Shown in pieces: positions 25,349-37,817 of a stretch of DNA of 64,000 nt; within the stretch, counting starts at the first letter, position 1, and the number at the start of each line of letters is the position of its first letter. The notes under the pieces are model-generated. The model was not told where the DNA came from and did no database searches. It worked only from the letters and a program-made list of their open reading frames with translations. The position numbers were made by a program, and so were the translations under genes. Origin of the DNA: Populus alba (taxonomy: Eukaryota > Streptophyta > Magnoliopsida > Malpighiales > Salicaceae); contig NC_133289.1 in NCBI RefSeq assembly GCF_005239225.2, positions 5,277,501 through 5,341,500 on the forward strand, given 5' to 3'.

Positions 25349-28300
25349 ATGTCAGGTGGAACCCAGAAAAGTTTGAGGAAAGCACTTGGTGCCCTCAAGG
25401 ATACCACCACTGTTTCATTGGCCAAAGTCAATAGTGATTACAAGGTATTTTACTAGTTTAAAACAATCATGAAGTTGTTGTTGTGGCTATTTAAAGTTGG
25501 GTTTTGTTTTGAAGTATTGATCTTGTTGGTTTGGTGGTTTTTGCGATTTCAGGAATTGGACGTTTCTATAGTTAAGGCCACGAATCACTATGAGCGACCT
25601 GCAAAGGAAAGACACATTAGAGGTACATGAAATGCTCTCCTTACTCTTACAAGATAGGAAGTTGGGAACGACATATTGATTGTGGCAGTAAAATATGCGA
25701 CGTTCTAGAGAAGGAAAAATTTGATGGATGTGAAGCTCATGTGCTTTCTATTTGATTCTCTTTGCAGCTATTTTTGCTGCCGTTTCAGCTACTAGACCTC
25801 GGGCTGATGTTGCATATTGCATCCATGCTCTTGCGCGGCGTTTATCGAGGACACATAACTGGGCGGTATGTGCATCAGCATCATATGAATCTTATGTGAT
25901 TAGATAGCTATGAATAGAGAGGTCCGAAGTAAATTAAGTGCTATTCTGCCTGTTTAAGTATCCAAATCTTCATGCCTTGGTTGGAAATAAAATTTTTGTT
26001 TTGGCTTCCAGGAGCCCTCAAATCTACACTAACTTCCTCTTTATTTCAAGGTATTCACACTACTAGAAAATTGGAAAACACCACACAATATTCCATCGGT
26101 ATTTTAATTGGTAACAAAATTTTTTATGGAAACCTGTCATTGCTAAGTTACTCAGTTGGGAATTGCCGTTTCATCGGTATTTTTGTTGGAAACAAAAGTT
26201 GCCAACATATTATTCACACCAAAAAAATCAGATTTATTGCCCATTTTTCATCGAAAATTAGTTTCTAACGAAATCTTCAATCGTTGATTCTGTTGAAAAT
26301 GCCCAAACTTTATGTGACTTTTCGATGAAATGAATGTGAAATTGCCGACATAAATGAAGTTATCCGTTGGTGATTCCATCAGTGTTTTCACTAATTTTTT
26401 GGTAAGTTGTTATGATCCCTTAGCTAATCTAAACATACAACAACTCTAAGCATCTTCAAGTCAATAATTATTCACATTAAACTCATAACCACAACAGAAA
26501 AACACTCATGAAATTATTGAAACAATAAACACATATTGAAAAAACATAAAATATTATCTAAAAAATATAAATATAATGCATTATAAAACACTAACAAATA
26601 TCTTACACAATTTCATTTTTATTACACAATGAAACATTGTATCTAAATCAATTCAACACTACTTTTTAATCAGAATCCTTCTCTTCATGGTAATCAAGTA
26701 GCTTGAGTCAAAGTTCAGTTGGATCCAAAAAGATGTGTTATATATGCATAGAAAGATTGAAGTAGATGAATGTCAAACATTGGTTAAGCATTTTAACAAT
26801 GCAAATAATAAGATAAAAGTATTGCTCTCATCAATTAGGACTTGTTCTGAAGGGATAAATTTTGTCAGCGTTTCAAGGGTGGTTTTGCTTAATGTTGTGT
26901 GGAACCCATCAGTTGAAAGGCAAGCTATTAACCATGCCTACATGCTAGGACATGAGAAAGTTGTCTATGTTTACTATCTCATTACATTAGGGACAATGGA
27001 AAAGGAAAAATATTTTCACCAAGTTGAGAAAAGGCGATTGTCAAAGCTGGTGTTTGTTTGCATAAACAAAAGTGGTAGTCATTGGAAGTTGTATTTGATA
27101 AGGCGGACAACAAAAAGGATAATATTTTGGAAAAGATGATTCAACATGACAAGCTCAAACTCATGTTTAAGAATATTGTACACCAACCAAAAGATAGTAA
27201 TCTGGTAAAATCTTTTGGCTTAGATTTGTAGTAAATCTTGCTGATTTTTTGCTACAATATCCTTATTCTTCGAAGTTGAAAGGTGCAAATGTTTCATACT
27301 ACTATAATTCCGAGTTTATATCATTTTAGAACATATCAATGATTCAGTACAATGTTATGTTTAGAGAATTTTGTTTTTATTGAAGGGAAACCTTAGGAAT
27401 CTCTATGTTAGTTGATAGTCTTCACATCTTCTGCATTTGAATGACAAGCCTTTAATTATTTACGAATCTGATGCTGACTTTGTTGTTGTTAGTGATACAC
27501 TTTACACTATTTGAAAAAAAAAGTAATGTTAGATTTATTTTGACGTTTCTTTCATTTAATTTGAGCATCAATTCTCTCAATTTTTTTTTTTCATTTCTTG
27601 AGTAGCAAGGATATCCCAAGAATAACTAATTTATTCAATTCAAACTTATTGACGAGTTGTGTGGGTTGGCTCAAAATAACTAATTTATTTCAATTCAAGC
27701 TTATTCATCTTAAATTAATACATTTTAATTATTATCAATTCCACAAAAATCAATTTTCTTCAAATTTTCATCTTAACAATAAAATTGATAAAATATAATT
27801 AGTACTCATTAAATTATCCATTATTTCTTCTATTATAACACACTTAAGTTACAAAATCAAATTCAATTTTTTCAAAATCTCAAACAAACCCTAATATAAA
27901 ATCAAGCATTAATACAATGAAATTATCCAGAAAAATTGTAAAACACTAAAATATATAAGCACACAACAAATACTACAAACAATTTCAATAAATTAACTTA
28001 AAACATGAATGAATTAAAAAAAAAGGCGGGTTTACAAACTTGGTGGTGTGAGACTTGACAAAAAATAGAACCCAGAGACGGAAGTTGATGCTATTGACAA
28101 ATGTTGGTCGACATCGGTGGGTTGAGGGGCTGGATTTGCAAGAGGGCTGCTGGAATTAAAAGATGGGGCTGCTGCTGTTCTTTTAGCAATTGAAGATGAA
28201 GAAATGGGAGGAAAGAGAGAATTATCGGGTTTTAATTCATTTAAAATGGCTGATATAAATTCTATTGGCATTACTAATGTGTAAAATTCCTGATGGAATT

Positions 28301-31300
28301 GCTGATGAAATTTTATTTGATTTTTTTATTTTTTTTATTTCATCACTATTTCCATTGAAAATTATTGATGGAAATGTTCTATTGTTATTTTTGTTGGAAA
28401 TTATTCACGGGATATTTTTCATCGGGTTTCCATTGCTATTTGTTAATTTTTTGGTAGTGGCAAATATTTGCCACAGTTCCTGTTTTCATTGGAATTCAGT
28501 TAGGCGATGGTAAATGCATAAACTGCTGATCATAAGCAACATTAACCCTCTGGATGTGTCACCTATTTTGAGTACTAGACTGAAGGCATTTGATGGATCA
28601 TGTAGCATGATAGTTCATATCTCGGAAAAGTTAACGACCACCTGAACTTTCACCTGACAGAATAATATATATCCCTGTGGTCTTTGTTGTTGCAGCACCA
28701 TGTTTTTGTGGTCTTCTGTTTTACCAATTTCAAAATGAAGTAGCAAGAAAACCCTTTTTACACGAACAAATAAGTGAAAGTTTCTTCTTAAGCAACTCAA
28801 ATTTATAGATGGGATTGGTTGACATTTCCCCTATCTGCCTCTATATCCATCTAGTTCTGAAACAGAAAGATATTAATGAAGTTTATTCTCGAGAAAGTTA
28901 AGCGCTTCATGTCAGTGGTATGATGGTATCCGTAGTTCAATTTCCAATATTCATGAATCCTGTGGTTCATTTTATGGAAAGCATTTGTTGTAATTCATGA
29001 ATAAATTGCTCACTTTCCGAAGTTATTGCTTTGAGTGATTTGATGTTCACATTATGTCATATGCATAGGTGTATTTCTGATCAATCCATGTGTTTTCCTA
29101 TAATGTGTTTGACTTGCTGCTAATTTTTAGGTTGCTTTGAAAACTTTAATCGTTATTCATCGTGCTTTGAGAGAAGTGGACCCCACGTTTCATGAAGAAA
29201 TCATTAATTATGGAAAAACCCGAAGTCATATGCTTAACATGGCTCATTTCAAAGATGATTCCAGTCCTAATGGTATCTTTTTTCTTCTTCTTGGTGAAGT
29301 GATTATTCTTGTTAAATCATTGTTTATGATGATTATTGTTATGTGCTGGACAGCATGGGATTATTCCGCGTGGGTTCGCGCCTATGCCTTGTATTTGGAG
29401 GAGAGGCTGGAATGCTTTCGCGTGTTGAAGTATGACGTTGAGATGGATCGACCTGTGAGAGCTCATCTTTTTAATGTGACATTTTAGCTCTCAATTTATT
29501 CTTGATTTATTTGTTGAAATCCCTGTTAAAGTTTATCATTTCAACCATTTTACTGTAAATACTATTGTGTGGACTTTACAGCACCTAAGCATTGACATTT
29601 GTAAATTTGAATTTTTTATTTAGGTAAAAAGAATTTTGGTTTTAGTTAGAAGGAATTGTTGCTACTTCATTTCAGCCCCTTTTATTCTCAAATTGCATGA
29701 ACGTTTGTGCTAGATGTGTCATCGAAAACTGTGGAGTTTCATTGATAAATCCTTTATGCAGAGGACCAAAGATCTGGACACTGCTGAAATACTGGAACAG
29801 TTGCCAGCTTTGCAACAGCTTCTTTTCCGTGTTCTTGGTTGTCAGGTAAGTGATCTTCTCAATTTAAAGTGAAAATATAATGGTTTCTCGATTTAGGATA
29901 GAGTTATTCATGAATGCCTTTTATTTTGTATTTAAATTGGCAAACAATTTTGTACCATTCGTGCAGCCACAAGGTGCAGCAGTCAATAACTTTGTCATTC
30001 AGTTGGCACTTCAGTTGGTGAGTGGACTTTGTAAATCATGCTTATTCTGTGTAGCTGGTTTGACATGCAGAGGTTTTTTTACTTCTTACAGCTTACACTT
30101 TTTGTCATCTATAATAATAGGTTTCTTCAGAGAGCATTAGAGTTTATCAAGCTATAACTGATGGTACTGCCAATTTGGTTGACAAGGTAAGCAAACATCA
30201 TTGCTTGTCCAATAAATGTTTGTTTTTCACGTTTGAAGCTAGGCTATTGAGCAAATCATATACTTGCAATACTTTTTATGGATGACAGTTCTTTGAGATG
30301 ACACGCCTTGATGCTTTGAAGGCTCTGGAAATATATAGAAGGGCTTGCCAACAGGTAATATCTTCTTGAATGCTGTGCAAATGACAGTTCAACCATCTCT
30401 TAGCGTAGCTGTTATATATGTATTTCCATGGTCGTACTCTTTAACTTTCTGCTTATTTCAGGCAGAGAGACTTTCAGAATTTTACGAGATATGTAAAAGC
30501 ATGGATATTGGACGTGGAGAACGGTTTATAAAGATTGAGCAGGTTTGCATTCTCAATTGTGGTGTTTTCCTAGAACATATATTTTTTTAGGATCCTTCTC
30601 TTTGATTCTAGTCGACTAATTTTTTGTTGATAATGAAGCCCCCTTCATCATTCCTACAAACCATGGAAGAGTATGTTCGAGATGCTCCAAGGATGTCAAT
30701 AGCTCGAAAGGATCAGGTACAGAAATTCTGTGTGTAATAGATTTGTGTTGGAGGGAAGATCAGAACAGCAAACGGGCATCAGATATCATTTATGTCGAAA
30801 ATTAGCTAAACAAAACTTTTTATGAAATCGGTTAATTGACAATGGAGTGGATTTCTCAAAAGGAAGACCTCTGCTTTTGCCTGCGCACCATGGGCACAAA
30901 GTTGTCATGCATGCGATGTTACTGAATGTTACATGGCAAGGCATGCTATAAACCTCTATCAAATCTATTTTCACATGAATTAGGCATAATTAAAAGTGCA
31001 TGCGTTTCTAATGCCAGCATGTAAGATTTTCCATGTCCCCACTCTCTGTAATTATTTATAAAGGTCCTATTTTTCCTTTCTAAAAAGTAATAACTAATAT
31101 TTGTATATATCTTTAGTTCCTGGTTTATGCTATCGCCTTTTGTTATGTTCTTGCAATAATGATTATTGACAATGTAATCTTCAACTTTGCAGTTTGTGGA
31201 TAATAAAATTGCTGCCCCCATGGAAATCTTAGCCATAGAGTACAAAAAGGAACCTGAGGTAGAGGAGGAACGCCCGCCATCACCACCTCCACCTGAACCA

Positions 31301-32464
31301 GTAAAAGTGGAAGAGCCTGTAGCTCAACCACCTGATTTGTTGGTAATTTCTCAACCTCTGTTTCTTTTAATTTGGATGTGGAATTTCTTTTCCAGAGAAG
31401 ATTCTGAATGTTTTTCGGTTCCCTTATGAGCTGTCATTTCCCTCCTTTTGGTGTAGGGTTTGGGCGATCCTGTTCCAGTTGCTTCAGAGCTAGATGAGAA
31501 GAATGCCCTGGCTCTTGCTATTGTTCCCGTCGGTGAGTTCCTTATGATGGTCCAACCTTACACGCTTTTGGATTATGGCTCAGAAGTTTGAGAAACTCAT
31601 TTTAAATTAGATTGTAGCATACACTACAACAACACGTGTAGCTGCTGTGTTGAGACATACATTGAAAATTATCCTTATGGAAGGCAAACCCTCAAACATT
31701 GAGACTTAAAATAGAATGAAGACCATGGTTGCATAATTTGATCGGATGAAGTTCCACTGCAATAGTTTGTTTGCAATAGTGAATCAGGTTTTATGTTTTG
31801 CTGTCTTCTGTTGTTGCAGCTGAACAACAAAGTACTGCTATCCCAAGTCATGCAAATGGAACTACAGGCTGGGAACTGGCACTTGTCACAGCTCCTAGTT
31901 CAAATGAAAGTGCCGCTGCTGCTAGCAAACTGGTAATTTTCCATAATTGGTTTCCTGTATGCAATTAATATCTCACTAGAACAATTTCAATTTGTCTACT
32001 TCCATAGACTTGGATTGTTCATATGAACAACGTATGCAGTAGCATTCTGGTTATGCTGATTTTTATCACTTGTGTTGACACCAAAGGCTGGAGGGCTCGA
32101 TAAACTTACATTAGACAGCCTCTATGATGATGCAATTAGAAGGAGCAACCAGCCTGTGAGCTACAATCCTTGGGAGCCAGCCCCAATGGCTAATCCCATG
32201 ATGCAAACAGCTGTGCATGATCCTTTCTTTGCCTCCAACATGGTGGCTGCACCACACTCAGTGCAAATGGCACAAATGGCAAGCCAACAGCAAGCTTTTA
32301 TGTTGCAGCAGCAGCAGCAGCAGCAGAAGCAGATGATGATGATGATGGGCCAACAACAGCAACCTTCAAATCCTTTCGACAACCCTTATGGAAGTAGTGT
32401 CCACCCCTATGGCTCAGGTAGGCCGCCTGTTCAAGCATACAATCCATATTCCGGCCTTATTTAG
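25349..32464 (+). CDS. ANTH-domain clathrin assembly protein (AP180/CALM type)
   Basis: Fifteen coding exons: 25349-25444, 25553-25622, 25768-25865, 29131-29272, 29354-29454, 29762-29845, 29967-30017, 30121-30186, 30289-30354, 30462-30542, 30639-30716, 31193-31342, 31457-31532, 31820-31932, 32087-32464; 549 residues. It is closest in length and layout to Arabidopsis At5g35200 (PICALM3 group). The N-terminal ANTH domain covers about residues 20-290. The PIP2-binding signature K40-x9-K50-x-R52-H53 ([14 protein letters not shown]) is intact. The C-terminal tail is unstructured, with a Pro-rich stretch (SPPPPEPVK), DPF near residue 468, a polyglutamine run, and NPF near 518. Such motifs bind adaptor, clathrin and EH-domain partners. 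The protein should act as a plasma-membrane/trans-Golgi adaptor in clathrin-coated vesicle formation. Intron 3 is 3265 bases because a CACTA transposon is inserted in it; the exons look intact. Confidence 0.94.
26668..27231 (+). pseudogene. Captured SNF2 helicase C-terminal fragment (CLASSY/DRD1-like)
   Basis: Within the CACTA element, an open stretch (longest frame 26735-27139) matches the end of the second helicase lobe of plant CLASSY/DRD1-type SNF2 proteins. It shows LESKF.W..DVLYMH, then motif V ([23 protein letters not shown]) and motif VI. In motif VI the family SRAYRIGQ reads NHAYMLGH here, so the catalytic arginines are lost. A frameshift near 27087 moves the rest into another frame, which reads [14 protein letters not shown], a QPK.SNLV segment and a final FGLDL before a stop at 27229-27231, where the family also ends. 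The N-terminal lobe is absent. It is non-functional as a remodeller and is best read as a transduplicated gene piece. Confidence 0.83.
28025..28271 (-). other. Coding-like, Ser/Pro-rich segment inside the CACTA element
   Basis: A less AT-rich patch near the right end of the transposon holds a 79-codon minus-strand frame beginning [12 protein letters not shown] and rich in Ser, Pro and Ala ([24 protein letters not shown]). It may be a second captured fragment or an element-specific first exon. I do not recognise the product. Confidence 0.35.
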
Positions 32465-34070
32465 AAGCTTTGCGCGAAGCACATTCTTTTTATGGAAACA
32501 CGTGAAAGAAAAATCTTGGGAGAGCGGTCGGTTTTGGTTTTGGAGATTGGGAATGCTTGAAGACTCGATAGTTGTGTACTGTATGTTGTGTATGTGCAGT
32601 AGTCAGTTAGAATGAGATTCTTCTTTAATAACTAGTGAGACGAAGGACTGTGGATTAGCGATTATTTGCATTGAAGGTTAGTAATAATGCTTTTCAGACA
32701 ACCATAGCCTTTTCAACCTGCTTTGTTGTTGATGATGTTTAAGCAGGTATTTCATATCTTGTTATCCCCCCCCCCCCCGTCAGGTTTACTTGTAGATGAT
32801 AGGAATGATATGTAATCTCTGTGATTATTACCACATTTATGTAAAAAAGAACACCAAGTTTGATTTGTGACTCAAAGTCTCAGCATCAGATGTCATTGGT
32901 TCTTGTAACAATACTTACTATTCTCTGTCTAATCTTGTTTGCCTCACAGTTGGAGCTTCTCTACAATTTTGAACTTGTCAGGCAACAGAATCTTGGAGTC
33001 AATTTTGTTGTGTTGACAAATCTGAAGCCTTTTCACTCTGTCTGTGTATATTACATCAATGGAGGAACCTATTCATATTTGTCAGGTGAACAACCCCTTC
33101 TGATCAGGGAAAAAAGAGATTCAAAGTCCTTGCATTAAAAAAAAGCTAAGCATGCTCAGTTTTTACTGTAGAGCGAGACTCGGTGCCCAATTTTGCCTTC
33201 CATAATTGCCAGGGAAGGGCAGAGTTTTTGGAGGGCAAAATGATATTTTCACGAGTTAGTCAATGTTATTATCAATTTGTCTGGGAGTACATGGTGAGAT
33301 TATTGATTTACCCTTTAAAAGCAAAAAAAATATAGCCTGTTTTTTTTTTTTTTTTTTTCCCCTTCTTCTTTTGTCCTTTTCTTTTAAAGTATCATTCCTC
33401 GTTATTTTGTTATTAAGAATTTTATTTCGTTAGTTTTTAAGATTTATCTTTAATAAGATTAGCTCAAGCTTAGGATTATAGATTTTGAATATTAATACAG
33501 GTTGACCTCAATATTTCCAGTTTCCATAGATTTTTAGATTCCTTTATTTGACATAAACTCTAAATCATTTTTGTCATCATATTTTAATAAATAAAGTTTC
33601 ATCCTGATAGCTTAAAAAAACCATTAACATTGAAATTGATGCCTTTTTTTTTTCCTTCCAAAACCTTACTTTTTATCTGACATGATAGGAACAAACCGGT
33701 TAGCACAGGAGCCTAAGCAGTAGGGAGTCAAAGCATAATATAATATTGTATACTGAAAACCAGAGGATTAAGTCCAATTTAATCGGATATAAGGATCCGC
33801 ACCCTCAAAAAGAAGTAAGCAAGCAACACACCTGTAACTTGTAAGCTTCGAATAAAATCATTATCCAATCAAAACTAATCACAAAATCTGTACCAAAATC
33901 AGATTGTCAAAGCCAAACACCAAAGAACCACTTCTAGAAACTACTCCTCTACAACTACTACACCAACAAAGAGGAACACAGCTTCTTCTCGCCTTCAAGT
34001 TCCTCAAAATAAACCTTAAAATCTCACTGTTCTCAACTCAATGCCTTGTCTCTAACTACCTTAAAAAAAT
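32465..34070. other. Intergenic: 3' flank of clathrin gene and BSD gene upstream region
   Basis: The 3' UTR of the clathrin assembly gene probably extends to about 32850. A run of 11-12 C lies near 32767-32778 and a T tract near 33340-33358. The frame at 32860-33138 has no recognisable motif. The final 250 bases upstream of 34071 are CT/AC-rich, as in a leader. No gene is seen. Confidence 0.5.
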
Positions 34071-37047
34071 ATGTCTTGGCTTTTCAAATCATTCCAATCC
34101 AACGACCCAGGTTCACCCCCATACTCTCCTCCTCATCCTCCTTCAGTTAAAGACGACTTGTCGGCCATGGGTGTTTCTATCGGTCGTCAATTTCGTGGCG
34201 TTGCTAACTTCCTCGCCCCTCCACCCCCGTCCCGTCCTGAAGCAGCCAAATCAAAACCGTCTGATTCTTCTCAATCATCACGAGCTCTCATCGGGATTCG
34301 CAACGATCTCGCAGAAATCGGTGACAGTTTAAAATATGGTCTCTCTAAACTCACTTTTAATTTCTTGCGATTTAAAGATGATGATCATAACAGCAGTAGT
34401 CGAGATGGTGACTATGAGGATGACGTGGCTGGAATTAATGAGGATGTGATTGGTTTTGTTAAGGAGATTTCCCTGAGACCCGAGTACTGGGTTGATTTTC
34501 CTCTACCACTCCAAAACGGTAAAAATAAAAATAAAAAATTTACTCTTCCTTTTTTTTTTTAGCTGTCAGTAGTGAATAATTGTTCTTTTTATTAATTATT
34601 TGTGACAAATGTGATATATATTTTAGTATGAAGTTAAAGAAAAAAAAATGTGTATCTGAAGTGCAAGATTTTGATATATTTTTGAATTGATGTATTTATA
34701 GATCTTTTATGGATTGTGGGATTTGAATTGTGTAAAGTAATTGATTTTATGTGAAGAATTTTTCAATTTTGGGTGAAAAGGAGTTTTTTTTTTTGCAGAT
34801 TTTAGAATGACTGATGCTCAAAGAGAACATGCCTCAAATATTGAACGTTTTGTTCCTAGTTTGGCACAACTTAGATATAATCTTAGGAGTGAAACGGGGG
34901 ATGGCCGATTTTGGATGGTTTATTTTATATTGTTGATTCCAAGATTGAATGAAGGTGATTTCGAGATTCTATCGACTCCCCAGGTAAGATTTCTGTGTTG
35001 ATATGTTTTATTCCTTTTCTGCATAATTTGCCTGTGGAAGTAAGGGCCTGAGACAAGTCTTCAGGTTTCTTTAGCTGCAATAGTAGTGAAATCATAATGG
35101 GGGTTTGTTATTATTATTGTTGTTATGGTCGAAGGGTGCTTTGTAGTTGTACTGCTGGTTTTGCTGCATTATTGCTTTTTCTCGACTAAGCATGGTCTGT
35201 GCGCATGCTATGGCTTCTAGTGAGCATAGGTAGATATCGTATCAGTAGTTTTTAACACATTATGCACACTGGCAGTGGCATGCAATTATCTTGAATGCAA
35301 TTTATTTTACCCACAACACTAGTGTAACCATAATTGGTGTTTGTTGTTTTTGTTGTTGTTGTAGATATTGTATTAGTAGTTGATAACACATTATGCACAC
35401 CGGCAGTTGCGTGCAATTATTTTGAGCCACAATACTAGTGAAACCATAATTGGCGTCTATTGCTTTTGCTGAGCAGATAGTGTGCACTGCTATTTTTTTG
35501 TGACATTATTTATTTCGATCCTCAAATGTGCTGGTGGTGTTATATGTCTTAGGGTAGGGAAGACAATAGTTGATCTTCCAGGCATCTAGCAATTATAAGC
35601 AGATAACGTACCAGTTAATAAAACATTTTGCACAGCTACAGTTTACATGCCATTAGTGTGGAGGGTTATATGGTTTCTGATATTTTGTGTGTAAGAATAA
35701 TTGATGTCTTTGCGGTTGAAAGTTTTGAGAAGGTGACCTCCTTTTGTCTCCTGATGGAATAATAATCTTTTATAACATGCAATCAGTTGTATTTTCATTT
35801 ATGTTCTTGTAAAGTTGCAATGGAAATCATAGCTCCAATCTACTCCTCCAGAATCTGGAGGAAGTAATTACTATCTTCAATCTTGATATTGAGAATCAAA
35901 ACTAGAAGATGCAAGGATGATGGCACTTGCATATTTTTTAATAGTCATCTTAGAAGAGGGGTGGGATAGGGATTGTTAAGTTTGAGGAATTCTGAGAATA
36001 TGCAGAACGAAGCATATGTGTGAGTAATTGGTAATCGTGCAGACTTATTACTTCAAAACTCACCCCAGGGGAAACAAAGGTGCAGGGTCTCCAAATTTTA
36101 GTAAAATATGCACACTTCTTTTTTCCTTATTTTGAAATCATAAGACTTGAAACAAACCATCTCTACACTTTTTGATGGAATTGGTGTTTATAATTTGACA
36201 TTAGAGCAAAGTGTTTCATCTGAAATTGGTTTTGAAGTTCTGAGGTTTCAGACATCTGAGATATTGGAAGAATGATCCTGTTAATTGTAAGTGAGCTATT
36301 GTGCTGTGCTAGTTGTATGTATCAAGTGATATGGACTGTTGATTCAGTTGTTATTGACTTTTTAAGTAAATTTAGGAGATTGAATCTTCAAGTATCTCTT
36401 AATTTAGGAGACTTGATATTCTTTTTTAGAGAAACTAAAACTTCAATATCCCAATAATGATCATAGTTTAGAGCAGGGGGCAACAGTCCTTTGGGTGCAG
36501 TGATATTTGTATTTCATTCTCATGGCCATGTAATCTCATTAAACTGTTGACTTATTGGCAGATAGTTGAAACAAGAAATGTTCTTCTGGAGAAGCTGAGA
36601 AACAAGAAGAATGTGAAGTTGGAAAGCTCCAAGAATTCTATCAGTGAGACACAAGGAGAGAATACAACATCTAGAGAAGAGGTCGCCCGGATTGTAAATG
36701 CTACTGAAGGCTTAAAAATTAATGATGAAGAGAATTCTAAGCAGTTTTTAAAAGAGCAAATTGATAATAGCACTTCAATGGATAACCGGAAAAAGCTTGA
36801 AGGTGAAGAGGATGTGTCATTCAGTGATCTGGAAGATGATTCTAGTGATTCTTCAACAAGATTATCAGCTTCTAGGAAAGCACAGAGCATTAGGGCTCCT
36901 TCACCCAGTGGATCCAGCGATTGGGTCCAACTGAATGAAAGCTCTGACATTCTGGGTGGTCTACGTAAGGCAAGGCAGTCATTTTCTCGTGATAAAGATT
37001 CAGATGCCGAGTCCACTGACTGGCATAAAGTTGATGAGTTTGATTAG
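34071..37047 (+). CDS. BSD domain-containing protein
   Basis: Three exons: 34071-34518, 34799-34983, 36562-37047, all GT..AG and in frame; 372 residues. The start MSWLFKSFQS fits plant BSD proteins. The first part is Pro/Ser-rich and low in structure. A conserved helical region (ALIGIRNDLAEIGDSLKYGL) follows, and the BSD domain spans about residues 135-215 with the diagnostic Phe-Trp pair in GRFWMVYFILL near residue 186. The C-terminal third is acidic and Ser-rich (SDLEDDSSDSS) and ends in SDWVQLNE and DWHKVDEFD repeats. BSD domains occur in TFIIH p62 and synapse-associated proteins, but the plant family has no settled function. The gene is convergent with the MATH gene; their stop codons are about 770 bases apart. 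Confidence 0.92.
35231..35490 (+). repeat. Diverged tandem repeat in BSD intron 2
   Basis: TAGATATCGTATCAGTAG...AACACATTATGCACACTGGCAG at 35231 recurs from about 35362 with substitutions, at a spacing near 131 bases. Both copies then carry ACTAGTG..ACCATAATTGG. Weaker echoes occur near 35100 and 35599. Confidence 0.65.
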
Positions 37048-37817
37048 ACCATTGGTGATTGTTTGATAAGTGATTTTATTGTAAAGTTTCTACAATTTTT
37101 TCCCCTTTCCCTCTGGTTTCTGCACTTGCAGAATCCCACCTGTTACGTTCGTTTCAACATTTTTTCTTCCTCTCTCTGGTTTCTTTACTTGTGGAATCCA
37201 ACCAGTCACGTCCCCATTGTTCTTAGCTGATAATTAAGTCAGTATAATTACGTGTTGTTCTAATGGTTTATGCTATTTTATATGTTTCAGTTAAGGAAGT
37301 ATTGCTTGATTTCCCTATCCTTGTCCAGACAGCAACTATAAAAAATGCGACAGCTGTTCAAAGCAACCAGAAGAAGAAATTGGCAAACAAGAGGAATACA
37401 AAAACCACAGCAAGATGTGGTTTCAACCAGCTGTTACACTGGCAAGCACATTTAAACACCTACGTGAAAGAGTAATAAAAGCATTGAAGTCTCCTTCATA
37501 CAATCCCCCTCTAATAATCATGTATTCAACTAACATTCTGAGGTTCCAAGTTCCACAGTAGATAACTATACAAAATAACTAGGTAAAGAGGACCTCATTA
37601 GTGAATAACTGCTGAGCTTGACTGGTGAAAAAAGGCCAGCCAGATTAAAGAAGCCCCATCCCTGAGAAGCAGTCAAGATTCCTATCTGAAATATACAGTT
37701 AATAATGATCTCCAGTCAAAAGTTAGCTCCTATGATAAACCGGGATGCTGTAGTAGCAGTGTTAGGCCTATTCTTGTGCATGCGAACGCCATTAGGGATG
37801 ACAAAAGTGAATGCCCA
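37048..37817. other. Convergent intergenic space between BSD and MATH genes
   Basis: Should contain both 3' UTRs. A 70-codon frame at 37263-37475 has no recognisable motif. No other gene is visible. Confidence 0.5.

Larger units (their letters stand above)
26058..28459. mobile_element. CACTA (En/Spm-type) transposon, nonautonomous, inside an intron
   Basis: The left end starts CACTACTAGAAAATTG and the right end finishes TTAATTTTTTGGTAGTG, whose reverse complement is CACTACCAAAAAATTAA, the CACTA terminal signature. The 2402-bp element lies in coding intron 3 of the clathrin assembly gene. Subterminal regions repeat ATCGGTATTT/TTGTTGGAAA-like words on both sides, as expected for CACTA subterminal repeats. 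The flanking triplets are TCA and GCA, one mismatch from the expected 3-bp target duplication. No transposase is present. The interior carries a fragment of a host SNF2 gene. Confidence 0.87.

Noticed and set aside
32161..32382. Cys/Ile-rich minus-strand frame
   Set aside because: Antisense shadow of the polyglutamine and Met run in the clathrin assembly gene's last exon.
32767..32778. Poly-C run
   Set aside because: A homopolymer run only; could be real or an assembly effect; no function inferred.
36552..37016. 154-codon minus-strand frame
   Set aside because: Antisense to the last exon of the BSD gene; no motif of its own.
37263..37475. 70-codon frame between the convergent genes
   Set aside because: No motif; the region is expected to be 3' UTR of one or both genes.
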